Source: Neobacillus sp. SuZ13
GTDB taxonomy: Bacteria > Bacillota > Bacilli > Bacillales > Cytobacillaceae
Assembly (NCBI RefSeq): GCF_030123365.1
Contig: NZ_CP126107.1
Location: 2,093,501-2,157,500, forward strand
DNA length: 64,000 nt
Direction of reading: 5' to 3'
The position numbers were made by a program, and so were the translations under genes. Within the stretch, counting starts at the first letter, position 1, and each line of letters opens with the position of its first letter. Under the pieces are notes generated by a model, which was not told the DNA's origin, made no database searches, and saw only the letters and a program-made list of their open reading frames with translations. This document shows positions 53,549-63,851 of this stretch, piece after piece.

Positions 53549-54937
53549 ATGCAGGAACAGACATTGTCGAGAGGCCTAAAAAATAGGCATGTACAATTAA
53601 TCGCTATTGGTGGAGCAATCGGAACAGGATTATTTCTAGGTGCCGGAAAATCTATTCATTTAGCTGGACCATCAATATTATTTGCTTACTTAATTACAGG
53701 TGTCATTTGCTTTTTGATCATGCGGGCACTTGGCGAACTGCTCTTAACCAATTTGAACTATCATTCTTTTGTTGACTTTGTAAGAGACTATTTAGGTAAT
53801 ATGGCAGCATTTATCACGGGATGGACCTACTGGTTTTGCTGGATATCTATTGCAATGGCAGACTTAACAGCAGTTGGTCTTTATACCCAATATTGGTTTC
53901 CTTCTGTACCACAGTGGATGCCAGGATTAATTGCTCTTGTCATTTTGCTAGTTATGAACCTCGCTACTGTCAAGCTTTTCGGCGAGATGGAATTCTGGTT
54001 CGCATTAATTAAAGTCATCGCGATACTGGCACTCATTGTCATTGGTGTGTTCATGATTATTAAAGGTTTTTCCACCAATGCAGGAGCATCCAGTTTCACG
54101 AATTTATGGAGCCATGACGGCTGGTTTCCAAATGGCATAAATGGGTTTATTCTCTCATTCCAGATGGTTGTGTTTGCATTTGTTGGCATAGAACTGGTAG
54201 GACTAACAGCAGGTGAAACCGAAAACCCAGAAAAAGTAATCCCAAAAGCCATCAATAATATTCCTATTCGAGTTTTAATTTTCTACGTTGGAGCCCTTAT
54301 TGTCATCATGAGTATTTATCCATGGAACGCGATAAATCCAGCGAAAAGCCCATTTGTTCAAGTCTTCGTGGCAGTTGGAATCGCTGCAGCTGCTGGTATC
54401 GTCAATTTTGTCGTGCTAACTTCCGCGGCTTCGGCATGTAACAGTGCCATCTTCAGTACAAGCCGGATGGTATACTCACTAGCCAGAGATAAAAATGCAC
54501 CTGTACCATTTACAAAACTTACTTCCCGTCAAGTACCTTCGAATGCATTGCTCTTTTCAACTGTGGTCATTTTAATTGCCGTTGTGTTGAACTATGTCAT
54601 GCCAGAAGGAGTATTTACACTAATTACAAGTATCTCTACCGTATGTTTCATCTTTATTTGGGGTATTACGATTATCAGCCATTTGAAATATCGTAAAACA
54701 AGACCAGATCTAGCAAAAGTAAACAAATTTAAATTGCCGCTTTATCCATTTTCTAATTACTTGATCCTAGCTTTTCTAGCATTTGTTTTGGTTGTGCTTG
54801 CACTTGCTGAAGATACTCGCGTTGCCTTGTTTGTAACACCTGTTTGGTTTATTTTACTAATTGCCATATATAAGATGCGGAATATGAAGGCAAACTATGC
54901 AGATCAAGTCAATCCAGAAAAGATAGCAGAAAATTAA
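53549..54937 (+). CDS. Amino-acid permease (CycA-type D-serine/D-alanine/glycine transporter)
   Basis: 462 residues, 12 membrane segments. AAT-family start GLKNRHVQLIAIGGAIGTGL, then FLGAGKSIHLAGPSI; FVGIELVGLTAGETENPEKV; and C-terminal FKLPLYPFSNYLILAFLAFV. Sequence and length match the CycA group, proton symporters for glycine, D-alanine and D-serine. The glycine riboswitch upstream and the glycine-degrading operon downstream make glycine the probable main substrate. The start follows GAGGGTGGGG. Confidence 0.9.
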   Translation: MQEQTLSRGLKNRHVQLIAIGGAIGTGLFLGAGKSIHLAGPSILFAYLITGVICFLIMRALGELLLTNLNYHSFVDFVRDYLGNMAAFITGWTYWFCWISIAMADLTAVGLYTQYWFPSVPQWMPGLIALVILLVMNLATVKLFGEMEFWFALIKVIAILALIVIGVFMIIKGFSTNAGASSFTNLWSHDGWFPNGINGFILSFQMVVFAFVGIELVGLTAGETENPEKVIPKAINNIPIRVLIFYVGALIVIMSIYPWNAINPAKSPFVQVFVAVGIAAAAGIVNFVVLTSAASACNSAIFSTSRMVYSLARDKNAPVPFTKLTSRQVPSNALLFSTVVILIAVVLNYVMPEGVFTLITSISTVCFIFIWGITIISHLKYRKTRPDLAKVNKFKLPLYPFSNYLILAFLAFVLVVLALAEDTRVALFVTPVWFILLIAIYKMRNMKANYADQVNPEKIAEN

Positions 54938-54992
54938 GAGGTAACTCAAAAATGTCTTATTTTCCATTTTTGATACCGTTTTCAAAAAAAGC

Positions 54993-55021
54993 TTGACTTG
55001 GTTCCCTTTTACAATTATTCT
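54993..55021 (+). promoter_or_regulatory. Sigma-A promoter for the second riboswitch-glyA operon
   Basis: TTGACT (54993-54998), 17-bp spacer, TATTCT (55016-55021); the predicted start site is about 20 bp before the second riboswitch. Confidence 0.55.
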
Positions 55022-55048
55022 GAAAATAATAAAAAAATAGAGCGGATG

Positions 55049-55277
55049 ACGGTTGTGGGAGAGTGCAATTTTTACACGCCACCGAAGGAGCAAGTTCCAA
55101 AAAAACCCTTGGAATTAATCTCTCAGGTAGATAGAACCACAGCGGGACGCAACTCTGGAGAGCGCATTATAGTTATGCCACCAAAGGGGAATGTTCGTAA
55201 CAGAACTAAACTCTCAGGTAAAAAGGACAGAGAAGGGAATATGAAGCTACATGCTTCCCCTTCTTCTGTCCTTTTTT
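55049..55277 (+). ncRNA. Tandem glycine riboswitch with terminator upstream of glyA
   Basis: Aptamer 1 has GGGAGAGTGC, GCCACCGAAGGAGCAAGTTC and ATCTCTCAGGTAGATAGAAC; aptamer 2 has CTCTGGAGAGCGC, GCCACCAAAGGGG and ACTCTCAGGTAAAAAGGACA. The terminator arms are GGACAGAGAAGGG (55225-55237) and CCCCTTCTTCTGTCC (55257-55271) with six T. CTCTG (55153-55157) can pair with CAGAG (55228-55232), the same switch geometry as the copy at 53105. It controls glyA and probably the whole glyA-sda-gcv series. Confidence 0.95.
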
Positions 55278-55345
55278 GCGTCCAAAAAAAGCAGATGTTT
55301 GAAGCACAAAGGGGAGCCTGAACGATATTTCAAGGAGGAGTTTAC

Positions 55346-56596
55346 ATGAGTTTACAACAAAATGATCAAACCATTTTTGAAGCGATTAAAAAGGAGCAAG
55401 ATCGTCAGCATCAAACATTGGAGTTGATTGCATCGGAAAACTTCGTTAGCCAAGATGTCCTAGAAGCCATGGGAAGTGTGATGACCAATAAATATGCAGA
55501 AGGCTATCCAGGAAAGCGTTATTATGGCGGATGTGAATTTGTCGATGTGGCAGAACAAGCAGCTATTGATCGTTTAACAAAGCTGTTTGGTGCTAAATAT
55601 GCAAACGTTCAACCTCACTCAGGTGCGCAAGCTAACTTTGCTGTTTTTTTCGCATTGCTTGAGCCTGGCGATAAAATCATGGGAATGAACCTTTCACAAG
55701 GGGGACATTTAACGCATGGAAGTCCTGTTAGTGTTTCAGGAAAATGGTTTGAGGTTGTGTCTTATGGCGTTAAAGAAGATACTCACTTGATTGATTATGA
55801 TGAGTTAGAAGAAATCGCAAAAAAGGAAAAGCCGAAATTGATTATTGCAGGGGCAAGTGCTTACCCAAGAACAATTGATTTTGCACGCTTTAGAAAAATT
55901 GCTGACCAAGTTGGTGCAAAATTCATGGTGGATATGGCGCATATTGCAGGACTCGTTGCCGCTGGTCTTCATCCATCGCCAGTGCCATACGCAGATGTTG
56001 TGACAAGCACTACGCATAAAACGTTGAGAGGACCACGAGGCGGTATCGTTTTATCAAATGATGAAGAGATTATCAAAGCGATTAATAAATCTGTGTTTCC
56101 AGGAATTCAAGGCGGCCCCCTTATGCACATCATTGCAGCTAAAGCGGTTGCTTTCAATGAGGCTTTACAACCAAGCTTTAAAGATTATGCGAAACAAATC
56201 ATTGATAATGCAGCAGCGCTAGCGGATACGTTAAAGAAAGAAGGAGCAACCCTTGTCTCTGGAGGTACAGACAATCACATTGTTCTTTTAGATGTTCGCC
56301 CGTGGAATTTAACAGGAAAAGAAGCAGAGAGATTGTTAGAAGAATCAGGTATTACTGTTAACAAAAACACGATTCCCTTTGATCCTGCAAGCCCGTTTGT
56401 CACAAGCGGAATCCGTATGGGAACTGCTGCTTTAACAACTCGCGGAATGAAGCAGGATGATATGGAGAAGATTGGCAAAGTAATCGCTGCTGTTCTGAAA
56501 AGTAAAGGTAATCTAGAAGTTCTTAAACAAGCAAAAGAAACTACTAAAAATATTTGTGGTAACTATCCACTATTTCAACAGCTAATTACTGTTTAA
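55346..56596 (+). CDS. glyA: Serine hydroxymethyltransferase
   Basis: 416 residues. PLP enzyme; the Schiff-base Lys is in [18 protein letters not shown], the substrate segment [20 protein letters not shown] is at the N-terminus and [15 protein letters not shown] near the C-terminus. It interconverts glycine plus methylene-tetrahydrofolate and serine. In this operon, with the glycine cleavage system supplying the methylene group and serine dehydratase following, it should run from glycine to serine. The start follows AAGGAGG. This may be a second glyA beside the housekeeping copy. Confidence 0.96.
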   Translation: MSLQQNDQTIFEAIKKEQDRQHQTLELIASENFVSQDVLEAMGSVMTNKYAEGYPGKRYYGGCEFVDVAEQAAIDRLTKLFGAKYANVQPHSGAQANFAVFFALLEPGDKIMGMNLSQGGHLTHGSPVSVSGKWFEVVSYGVKEDTHLIDYDELEEIAKKEKPKLIIAGASAYPRTIDFARFRKIADQVGAKFMVDMAHIAGLVAAGLHPSPVPYADVVTSTTHKTLRGPRGGIVLSNDEEIIKAINKSVFPGIQGGPLMHIIAAKAVAFNEALQPSFKDYAKQIIDNAAALADTLKKEGATLVSGGTDNHIVLLDVRPWNLTGKEAERLLEESGITVNKNTIPFDPASPFVTSGIRMGTAALTTRGMKQDDMEKIGKVIAAVLKSKGNLEVLKQAKETTKNICGNYPLFQQLITV

Positions 56597-56610
56597 GAAG
56601 GAGACATTTC

Positions 56611-57123
56611 ATGGAATTTCAAAGTTGCTTTGATATAATCGGCCCGATTATGGTTGGGCCCTCGAGCTCACATACAGCGGGTGTTGTGTCAATTGGTAAA
56701 TTTATTTACGAACTTTTAGGCCGTTGTCCAGAAGAGACAAAAATTGTATTTTTCGATTCCTTTGCCGAAACGTACCAAGGACATGGAACGGATAAAGCGC
56801 TCATAGGTGGATTGATTGGTATGAATACCGATGATCCACGAATAAAAAATTCGTTGGAGTGGGCAAAAGAGGTTGGCATGCAGTTTCATTTCGAATTTGA
56901 AGATAAATGTACTTATTATAACCATCCCAATACAACGATTGTGACAGCAAAGTGCAATAATCGTGCTGTAAAAGTAGGAGGTGTATCCCTTGGCGGTGGT
57001 TTATCGAAAATATTTATGATTAACGGAAGAGAAGTAGATATTCGTTTAAGTTCAGGCGATGACTTTACGTCCCTCGCTAGCCATTACCAACCAAACGAGA
57101 AAGCATTTATGGAGGCAATTTAA
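56611..57123 (+). CDS. sdaAB: L-serine ammonia-lyase beta subunit, lacking the ACT domain
   Basis: 170 residues, about 50 fewer than B. subtilis SdaAB (about 220). The core signature is present (FDIIGPIMVGPSSSHTAGVV, GHGTDKALIGGLIGMNTDDP and VKVGGVSLGGGLSKIFMING), but the protein ends soon after (YQPNEKAFMEAI), where others continue into a C-terminal ACT regulatory domain. The stop overlaps the start of sdaAA by one base, so the short form is set by the gene order and not by a frameshift: I see no ACT-like sequence in the following frames. It is the partner of SdaAA in deaminating serine to pyruvate. Confidence 0.9.
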   Translation: MEFQSCFDIIGPIMVGPSSSHTAGVVSIGKFIYELLGRCPEETKIVFFDSFAETYQGHGTDKALIGGLIGMNTDDPRIKNSLEWAKEVGMQFHFEFEDKCTYYNHPNTTIVTAKCNNRAVKVGGVSLGGGLSKIFMINGREVDIRLSSGDDFTSLASHYQPNEKAFMEAI

Positions 57124-58022
57124 TGGAAATTAAGTCCATGGCAGAACTGATTGTAGCTTGTGATAGAGAACAAAAAACCATTGGTGAAATCATGTTGATG
57201 ATGGAAGCGAAAAAGTCAGGAAGAGACGAAGAAACCATCATCAGCATGATGGAAGAACGATTGATCAAAATGAAGGAAGCTGTTGATACCGGCATTAAAG
57301 ACGGCTCAACAGCACCAAGTGGTATCTCCGGTGGTGATGCGGTGAAAATGTATAACTACATGGCTCAAGGTAATGCCTTGTCAGGAAATTACATTAGTAA
57401 TGCAATGACGTTTTCATTAGCTACATCTGAAAGCAATGCACGAATGGGGATCATTGTAGCTACACCAACCGCTGGAGCGGCTGGTATTTTACCTGGTGTA
57501 TTGTTTTCACTTTATAAAAATGACACCTATTCATATAAAGATTTAGTCATGGGCTTATTTACTGCAAGTATGCTAGGTTATGTGATTGCTAACCGTTCCT
57601 TTATTTCAGGAGCAGCAGGAGGTTGTCAAGCAGAAGTGGGATCCGCAACGGCAATGGCAGCGGGGACAATCGTAGAGTTAAAAGGCGGTACACCACAACA
57701 AGCTGTAAATGCCACCGCAATTGCTATGAAATCATTATTAGGCTTGGTGTGTGATCCGGTTGCAGGACTTGTTGAGGTTCCTTGTATAAAGCGAAATGTC
57801 ATTGGTACATCGATAGCCTTTTCAGCAGCCGACCTATCACTTGCTGGCGTGGAAAGCCGTATTCCATGTGACGAAGTCATTGAAGCGATGTATAAGGTTG
57901 GAAAGGAAATGCCACGGACACTAAGAGAAACCGCACTTGGCGGTCTGGCGATGACCGAAACAGGTAAAAAGGTAAAAGAACAGTTATTCTGTCGGAAATC
58001 TAAATCGGAGGTAACAAAATGA
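57123..58022 (+). CDS. sdaAA: L-serine ammonia-lyase alpha subunit (iron-sulfur dependent)
   Basis: 299 residues. Visible family sequences are [40 protein letters not shown], and the cluster Cys segments [40 protein letters not shown]. The [4Fe-4S] enzyme turns L-serine into pyruvate and ammonia. The start overlaps the sdaAB stop (TAATG) and its own stop overlaps gcvT (ATGA), so translation is coupled through all three. Confidence 0.95.
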   Translation: MEIKSMAELIVACDREQKTIGEIMLMMEAKKSGRDEETIISMMEERLIKMKEAVDTGIKDGSTAPSGISGGDAVKMYNYMAQGNALSGNYISNAMTFSLATSESNARMGIIVATPTAGAAGILPGVLFSLYKNDTYSYKDLVMGLFTASMLGYVIANRSFISGAAGGCQAEVGSATAMAAGTIVELKGGTPQQAVNATAIAMKSLLGLVCDPVAGLVEVPCIKRNVIGTSIAFSAADLSLAGVESRIPCDEVIEAMYKVGKEMPRTLRETALGGLAMTETGKKVKEQLFCRKSKSEVTK

Positions 58023-59131
58023 GTACAGAAACAATGCTAAAGCGAACCCCCTTATTTGAAACATATAAAAAACATGGCGCAAAGGTCATCGATTTTGGCG
58101 GCTGGGAACTTCCGGTACAGTTTTCAAGTATTTTAGAAGAACATGAGGCAGTACGTATTCGAGCAGGACTTTTTGATGTCTCTCATATGGGTGAAGTGCT
58201 GGTAGAAGGAAAAGATGCTGAAAGCTACATAAACTATCTGGTCACAAACGATGTTACAAAGCTCAGCATCAATCAGGCACAGTATACTGCAATGTGCTAC
58301 CAGAACGGCGGAACGGTCGATGATTTATTAGTTTATAAATTAACAAATGAAAAATATTTACTCGTCATCAATGCGGCCAACATTGATAAAGATTTTGCAT
58401 GGATGAAGCAACATGTAAAGGGTGAGGTAACACTCAAAAATATCTCTAATGAAACCGCTCAGCTAGCCATTCAAGGGCCAAAGGCTGAACGTATTTTGCA
58501 AAAACTAACGGAAACCAATCTATCTGAAATTGGCTCATTTAAATTTGCACAACATGTCAATGTTTCCGGGATAACAGATGTCCTCGTTTCACGTACAGGT
58601 TATACAGGAGAAAATGGTTTTGAGCTTTATTTAGCAGCTGACCAGGCAGAAGCACTATGGGAAAAGCTGATAGAAGCAGGTACTGAAGATGGCTTAAAGC
58701 CATGCGGACTGGGTGCACGTGACACCCTTCGTTTAGAGGCACGTCTTGCACTTTATGGTCAAGAACTATTAAGCGATATTAGTCCTCTTGAAGCAGGAAT
58801 CGGCTTCGCCGTAAAAACCAATAAAGAAAGTGATTTTATTGGAAAAGAGGCACTTTTAAGACAAAAAGAAGAAGGATTAAAACGCAAATTAGTAGGAATT
58901 GAAGTAACTGGCCGTGGGATTCCCCGTCATGGTTATAAAGTAATTTCAGAGAGTGGAGAGGAAATTGGTGTAGTTACATCGGGAACACAATCACCCACTC
59001 TAAAGAAAAGCATTGGTCTTGCTCTTATTTCAGCTGAGTATGCACAAGTTGACACACAACTAAAAGTAGAAATCCGTAATAAACAAATTGATGCAGTAGT
59101 AATTAAGACCCCGTTTTATAAAATGAGTTAA
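58019..59131 (+). CDS. gcvT: Glycine cleavage system T protein (aminomethyltransferase)
   Basis: 370 residues. [20 protein letters not shown] and [16 protein letters not shown] at the N-terminus, the catalytic Asp region [47 protein letters not shown], and [17 protein letters not shown]. It releases ammonia from the aminomethyl-lipoyl H protein and passes the methylene to tetrahydrofolate. It overlaps the sdaAA stop by 4 nt. Confidence 0.97.
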   Translation: MSTETMLKRTPLFETYKKHGAKVIDFGGWELPVQFSSILEEHEAVRIRAGLFDVSHMGEVLVEGKDAESYINYLVTNDVTKLSINQAQYTAMCYQNGGTVDDLLVYKLTNEKYLLVINAANIDKDFAWMKQHVKGEVTLKNISNETAQLAIQGPKAERILQKLTETNLSEIGSFKFAQHVNVSGITDVLVSRTGYTGENGFELYLAADQAEALWEKLIEAGTEDGLKPCGLGARDTLRLEARLALYGQELLSDISPLEAGIGFAVKTNKESDFIGKEALLRQKEEGLKRKLVGIEVTGRGIPRHGYKVISESGEEIGVVTSGTQSPTLKKSIGLALISAEYAQVDTQLKVEIRNKQIDAVVIKTPFYKMS

Positions 59132-59220
59132 TTAAAATCATAGAATTCTATTCTTTCAGTTTCATAATAATAAGATCTCAATGGTCCAATTCAAATTTAC
59201 TAATGAAGGGAAGTAAAATT

Positions 59221-59613
59221 ATGACAAACGCAACTGCAAGTTTACTATATAGCAAGGAACACGAATGGGTATTACAACTAGACGGAAATCGGGTACGTAT
59301 TGGAATTTCTCACTTTGCACAAAAACAGTTAGGAGATATCGTGTTTGTTGAAACTCCGGAGGTTGATGATGAAGTAACTGTGGAAGAATCAATGGGAACT
59401 ATCGAATCGGTTAAAGCAGTTTCTGAAATTTACGCTCCTGTATCTGGAACGGTTATTTGTGTAAATGAGGATTTAAACGATAGTCCTGAGACAATCAACG
59501 AACAGCCATATGATGCAGGGTGGTTAGTAGAAGTGGAACTATCTAATCCAGAGGAGTTAAAATCCCTTTTAAATGAAAATGAGTACCAGGAATATATTGA
59601 AGGAGGGGAATAA
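59221..59613 (+). CDS. gcvH: Glycine cleavage system H protein
   Basis: 130 residues from ATG 59221 (after AAGGGAAG). The lipoyl Lys is Lys65 in [25 protein letters not shown] near the start and [20 protein letters not shown] near the end are typical. It carries the aminomethyl group between P, T and L proteins. In B. subtilis gcvH lies apart from gcvT-PA-PB; here it is between gcvT and gcvPA. Confidence 0.95.
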   Translation: MTNATASLLYSKEHEWVLQLDGNRVRIGISHFAQKQLGDIVFVETPEVDDEVTVEESMGTIESVKAVSEIYAPVSGTVICVNEDLNDSPETINEQPYDAGWLVEVELSNPEELKSLLNENEYQEYIEGGE

Positions 59614-59614
59614 G

Positions 59615-60967
59615 ATGACCAACACATTTAGATACCTTCCTGATACGAAACAAGATCAAGAGGAGATGCTCTCATTTTTGAACGTGTCTTCAATCGATGA
59701 TTTATTTGAGGACATTCCGAAAGAAATACGATTAGAGGGTGAGCTGAACATTCCAGAAGCGGATCCAGAGCCGCTCCTGTTGAAAAAAATGCAACAGCTT
59801 GCTTCGAAAAACAAAAATGCCAATAACTATCCAACCTTTCTTGGTGCAGGTACATATGATCACTACATTCCAAGCGTGGTAAATCATATGATATCACGTT
59901 CAGAATTTTACACAGCTTATACTCCCTACCAACCGGAAATCAGCCAAGGTGAGCTGCAAGCCATTTTTGAATTCCAGACAATGGTTTGTGAGTTAACTGG
60001 AATGGATGTGGCCAACTCATCCATGTACGATGGCTTTACATCACTTGCAGAAGCTGCCTCGCTTGCTATTTCATCAACAAGGCGTTCAAAAGTGCTTGTA
60101 TCAAAAGCGGTTCATCCTGAATCACGATCAATATTAAATACAGTAGCACGCGGCCAAGAATATACAGTAGAGGAAGTCAATCTTGTTGATGATGTCACCG
60201 ATTTAAGAGGACTAAAAGAACAAATGGATAAGAGTATTGCCGCCGTTATTGTTCAATACCCAAATTTTTTCGGATCAATTGAAGATTTGGCAGAAATTAA
60301 AAAAATTGCGGATACACAAGGGGCGCTGCTCATTGTAAGTTCTAATCCACTGGCACTTGCACTTCTACAGGCACCAGGTAAACTCGGGGCAGATATTGTG
60401 GTGGGTGATATGCAGCCTTTAGGGATACCAATGGCATTTGGAGGACCACACTGTGGTTATTTCTCTGTTCACAAAAAATTTATGCGTAAAGTACCAGGGC
60501 GGATTGTCGGTCAAACAACAGATGAGCAAGTAAAACGTGGATTTGTCTTAACGCTGCAAGCACGTGAACAGCATATTCGCCGTGATAAAGCGTCTTCTAA
60601 TATTTGTTCCAATCAGGCATTAAATGCTCTTGCTTCCTCTATTTGCATGTCTGCACTTGGAAAGCAAGGAATTCGACAAATGGCCCAGCTAAACATTGAG
60701 AAAGCAGATTATATGGCAAAGTGTTTGCAAAAGGCAGGCTTTATCATTATTAATCAATCACCATTTTTTAATGAATTTGTGGTAGAACTTCCTCGTCCGG
60801 TCAAAGAGGTCAACACGAAACTGCTTGAGGCGGGAATCATCGGAGGATTTGATTTGGAAAGTGATTACGGTTTTGACAATCAAATGCTTATTGCAGTGAC
60901 AGAGCAGAGGACAAAAGAAGAGATTGACCAATTTGTAAAAGTATTGGAGGAAGTCGTAAATGATTGA
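59615..60967 (+). CDS. gcvPA: Glycine dehydrogenase (decarboxylating) subunit 1
   Basis: 450 residues from ATG 59615, one base after the gcvH stop and after AAGGAGG. N-terminal [80 protein letters not shown]. This half of P protein is inactive on PLP by itself and forms a heterotetramer with GcvPB. Translation overlaps gcvPB by 8 nt. Confidence 0.97.
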   Translation: MTNTFRYLPDTKQDQEEMLSFLNVSSIDDLFEDIPKEIRLEGELNIPEADPEPLLLKKMQQLASKNKNANNYPTFLGAGTYDHYIPSVVNHMISRSEFYTAYTPYQPEISQGELQAIFEFQTMVCELTGMDVANSSMYDGFTSLAEAASLAISSTRRSKVLVSKAVHPESRSILNTVARGQEYTVEEVNLVDDVTDLRGLKEQMDKSIAAVIVQYPNFFGSIEDLAEIKKIADTQGALLIVSSNPLALALLQAPGKLGADIVVGDMQPLGIPMAFGGPHCGYFSVHKKFMRKVPGRIVGQTTDEQVKRGFVLTLQAREQHIRRDKASSNICSNQALNALASSICMSALGKQGIRQMAQLNIEKADYMAKCLQKAGFIIINQSPFFNEFVVELPRPVKEVNTKLLEAGIIGGFDLESDYGFDNQMLIAVTEQRTKEEIDQFVKVLEEVVND

Positions 60968-62444
60968 ATATAATGAGCTAATCTTTGAAATTAGTCGTCC
61001 AGGACGTATGGGTTCAAGCCTGCCGCTATCTGACGTGGAGAGCATTGATTTAAATACTAAATACCCGAAGCATTTGATTCGTGATGTACCAGCAGAACTC
61101 CCGGAAGTATCAGAACTTCAGCTTGTACGTCATTACACAGCCCTTTCCAATCGAAACCACGGAATTGATAATGGGTTTTATCCATTAGGTTCTTGTACCA
61201 TGAAATACAACCCAAAAATTAACGAAGATGTTGCACGTTTTGACGGCTTTAGCCGTATTCACCCGTATCAGCCAGCTGAAACGGTTCAGGGCGCTTTAGA
61301 GCTTTTATATAATTTGCAGGAAGAGTTAGCTGAGATCACCGGCATGGATTCAGTAACGTTACAGCCATCTGCTGGAGCTCAGGGAGAATGGACTGGCTTA
61401 ATGATGGTAAAAGCCTATCTTGAACAAAAAGGAGAAAAAAGAACAAAGGTCCTTGTTCCGGACTCCGCGCATGGTACAAACCCTGCCAGTGCAACAGTTG
61501 CCGGCTTTAAAACAGTTACCATTCCTTCCAATGAGAATGGGTTGGTCGACTTAGAAGAATTAAAAAAGCATGTGGATCAGGATACAGCCGCATTGATGCT
61601 GACAAATCCTAATACACTAGGATTGTTTGAAAAAGAAATTTTGGAAATTGCCAAAGTTGTTCATGAAGCGGGTGGCTTATTATACTATGATGGAGCAAAT
61701 GCCAACGCCATTCTAGGAAAAACAACACCGGGTCATATGGGCTTTGATATTGTGCATTTAAATCTTCATAAGACGTTCACGACCCCTCATGGCGGCGGCG
61801 GCCCAGGAGCTGGTCCAGTCGGTGTGAAAAAGAAACTCATTCCGTACTTACCTGTCCCACGTATTGAAAAAGACGGTGAGAAATATGTACTGAACTCAAA
61901 TCATCCGCTATCAATTGGCCGGGTAAAAGGATATTATGGAAACTTTGGCATTTTGGTTCGTGCTTACACCTATATTCGTACGATGGGACCTGTAGGATTA
62001 CGTCAAGTATCTGAAGGAGCAGTGCTTCATGCGAACTACCTCCGTAAAAAACTTGAACCGTATTTTGATGCTCCGTATTCACAAGTTTGTAAACATGAAT
62101 TTGTCTTATCCGGTTCTAGACAGAAAAAGCTGGGTGTAAGAACACTTGATATGGCAAAAAGGCTCCTTGATTTTGGTTATCATCCACCGACCATCTACTT
62201 CCCGCTAAATGTTGAGGAGTGTTTGATGATTGAACCTACAGAAACGGAATCAAAGGAAACAATGGATGCCTTTGCAGATGTAATGATAAAAATTGCCAAA
62301 GAAGTAGAAGAAAACCCAGAGATTGTGTTAGAAGCACCACACACGACAGTCATCGGCCGGTTGGATGAAGTACAAGCGGCGAGACAACCAATCTTACGCT
62401 ATATAATAGAAGAAACTGATCAGAAAGTAACAGTAAAATCTTAA
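60960..62444 (+). CDS. gcvPB: Glycine dehydrogenase (decarboxylating) subunit 2
   Basis: 494 residues. The PLP Lys lies in [20 protein letters not shown]; other marks are [40 protein letters not shown] and [17 protein letters not shown]. With GcvPA it decarboxylates glycine and loads the aminomethyl group onto GcvH. Its start lies inside the gcvPA end (8-nt overlap). Confidence 0.97.
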   Translation: MIEYNELIFEISRPGRMGSSLPLSDVESIDLNTKYPKHLIRDVPAELPEVSELQLVRHYTALSNRNHGIDNGFYPLGSCTMKYNPKINEDVARFDGFSRIHPYQPAETVQGALELLYNLQEELAEITGMDSVTLQPSAGAQGEWTGLMMVKAYLEQKGEKRTKVLVPDSAHGTNPASATVAGFKTVTIPSNENGLVDLEELKKHVDQDTAALMLTNPNTLGLFEKEILEIAKVVHEAGGLLYYDGANANAILGKTTPGHMGFDIVHLNLHKTFTTPHGGGGPGAGPVGVKKKLIPYLPVPRIEKDGEKYVLNSNHPLSIGRVKGYYGNFGILVRAYTYIRTMGPVGLRQVSEGAVLHANYLRKKLEPYFDAPYSQVCKHEFVLSGSRQKKLGVRTLDMAKRLLDFGYHPPTIYFPLNVEECLMIEPTETESKETMDAFADVMIKIAKEVEENPEIVLEAPHTTVIGRLDEVQAARQPILRYIIEETDQKVTVKS

Positions 62445-62458
62445 ACGAATGATGATTG

Positions 62459-62519
62459 AACCACTAGGAATGAAGAAATGAAGATAATTAACCTTCTTAT
62501 GATCTCATTCTTGGTGGTT
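62459..62519 (+). other. Hairpin between gcvPB and lipA
   Basis: AACCACTAGGAATGA (62459-62473) pairs with TCATTCTTGGTGGTT (62505-62519) with wobble and one bulge; no T tract follows. It may stabilise or process the gcv message and lower lipA expression. Confidence 0.45.
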
Positions 62520-62564
62520 TATTAAATACTAAAAATCTAATGTCTGTTCTTAGGAGTGATAGAC

Positions 62565-63440
62565 ATGTCTACTAATGTTCGCAAACCAGAATGGTTAAAA
62601 ATAAAACTAAATACAAATGAACAATATACAGGCCTAAAAAAAATGATGCGTGAAAAAAATCTTCATACCGTCTGTGAAGAAGCCAAATGTCCCAATATTC
62701 ATGAATGCTGGGCGGAACGGAAAACAGCGACTTTTATGATATTAGGAAGTATTTGTACACGGGCCTGCCGGTTTTGTGCGGTTCAAACAGGCCTGCCGAC
62801 AGAATTGGATTGGGAAGAACCAGAGCGTGTTGCAGATTCAGTGGAAAAAATGGGCCTTAAGCATGTCGTGATTACCGCAGTTGCTCGTGATGACTTAAAA
62901 GATGGCGGTGCAGGGGTATTTGCAGAAACGATAAGAGCCATAAGACGTCGAAATCCATTTTGCAGCATTGAAGTCCTTCCGTCCGATATGAAAGGTGAAT
63001 ATGAAAACTTAAAAACATTAATGGATGCAAGGCCAGATATTTTAAATCACAATATTGAGACCGTCAAACGGTTATCACCAAGTATTCGGGCACGGGCAAC
63101 GTATGAACGTTCCTTAGAACTTTTACGCCGGGCCAAAGAAATGTATACAACTATTCCAACAAAATCAAGTATTATGATCGGTCTTGGGGAAACAAAGGAA
63201 GAAATCATCGAAACGATGGACGATCTTCGAGCGAACCATGTGGATATAATGACAATTGGTCAATATTTGCAGCCAACGAAACATCATTTAAAAGTTCAAA
63301 AGTATTGGAGTCCACAAGAGTTTGAGGAACTAAAAACGATCGCCATGTCAAAAGGATTTAGTCACTGCGAGGCCGGTCCTCTTGTTCGCTCCTCTTATCA
63401 TGCGGACGAACAGGTCAATGCCGCAACCAAAACAGTGTAA
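62565..63440 (+). CDS. lipA: Lipoyl synthase
   Basis: 291 residues from ATG 62565, 8 nt after AGGAG. Radical-SAM enzyme that inserts two sulfurs into octanoyl-lysine on lipoyl domains. The auxiliary cluster motif C-x4-C-x5-C is Cys37, Cys42, Cys48 ([12 protein letters not shown]) and the SAM cluster C-x3-C-x2-C is Cys64, Cys68, Cys71 (CTRACRFC); the C-terminal RSSYHA holds the third-ligand Ser of the auxiliary cluster. Its presence after gcvPB ties lipoate supply to the H protein of this operon. Confidence 0.96.
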   Translation: MSTNVRKPEWLKIKLNTNEQYTGLKKMMREKNLHTVCEEAKCPNIHECWAERKTATFMILGSICTRACRFCAVQTGLPTELDWEEPERVADSVEKMGLKHVVITAVARDDLKDGGAGVFAETIRAIRRRNPFCSIEVLPSDMKGEYENLKTLMDARPDILNHNIETVKRLSPSIRARATYERSLELLRRAKEMYTTIPTKSSIMIGLGETKEEIIETMDDLRANHVDIMTIGQYLQPTKHHLKVQKYWSPQEFEELKTIAMSKGFSHCEAGPLVRSSYHADEQVNAATKTV

Positions 63441-63468
63441 TGAAATTGGCATTAGGAGAAGAAGGTCG

Positions 63469-63774
63469 ATGATGATAAAAATGACAGAAGCGGCCATTAA
63501 CAAACTTAAAGAAATGGTGGCCAGTGAAAATTTAAATCCTCGGATTGATGCCGAAATTAGCGGCGGATGCGGAATATCTGTTAAGTTTTCGATTGTATTT
63601 GATGAACCTAGGCGAAACGATTTATGTATAGGGATGGAAGGGATCCAAATTCAAATAGACCGCTTTACAAAACGCTATTTAGATGAAGAAACGCATATTG
63701 ACTATAGCGAAGAACAAGGTTTTGTAGTTGGGGAAAGCTTGGCCTCTAGTGCATGTGCCATTCCAATCGATTAA
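63469..63774 (+). CDS. A-type iron-sulfur carrier-like protein (HesB/IscA fold)
   Basis: 101 residues from ATG 63469. Pattern MTEAAINKLKEMVASENLNP, ISGGCGISVKFSIVFDEPRR, GIQIQIDRFTKRYLDEETHI follows the IscA/HesB fold, with Cys in the first loop (SGGCG). The C-terminal C-G-C motif of classical IscA is replaced by a single Cys (SSACAIPID). Located between lipA and lpdA, it may help deliver or repair the Fe-S clusters of LipA; this is inference from context. Alternative: a stress-related HesB-like protein. Confidence 0.75.
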   Translation: MMIKMTEAAINKLKEMVASENLNPRIDAEISGGCGISVKFSIVFDEPRRNDLCIGMEGIQIQIDRFTKRYLDEETHIDYSEEQGFVVGESLASSACAIPID

Positions 63775-63851
63775 TCGGATAGAGAAGCTTATAACTATAA
63801 AGGAAAGTTTCAGCAGTTTTATAGCAAGTTTTCCGATAGATATAATGTTAA

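Noticed and set aside
54998..55321. 107-residue plus-strand frame over the second glycine riboswitch
   Set aside because: It runs through both aptamers and the terminator; codon pattern follows RNA structure and there is no ribosome site.
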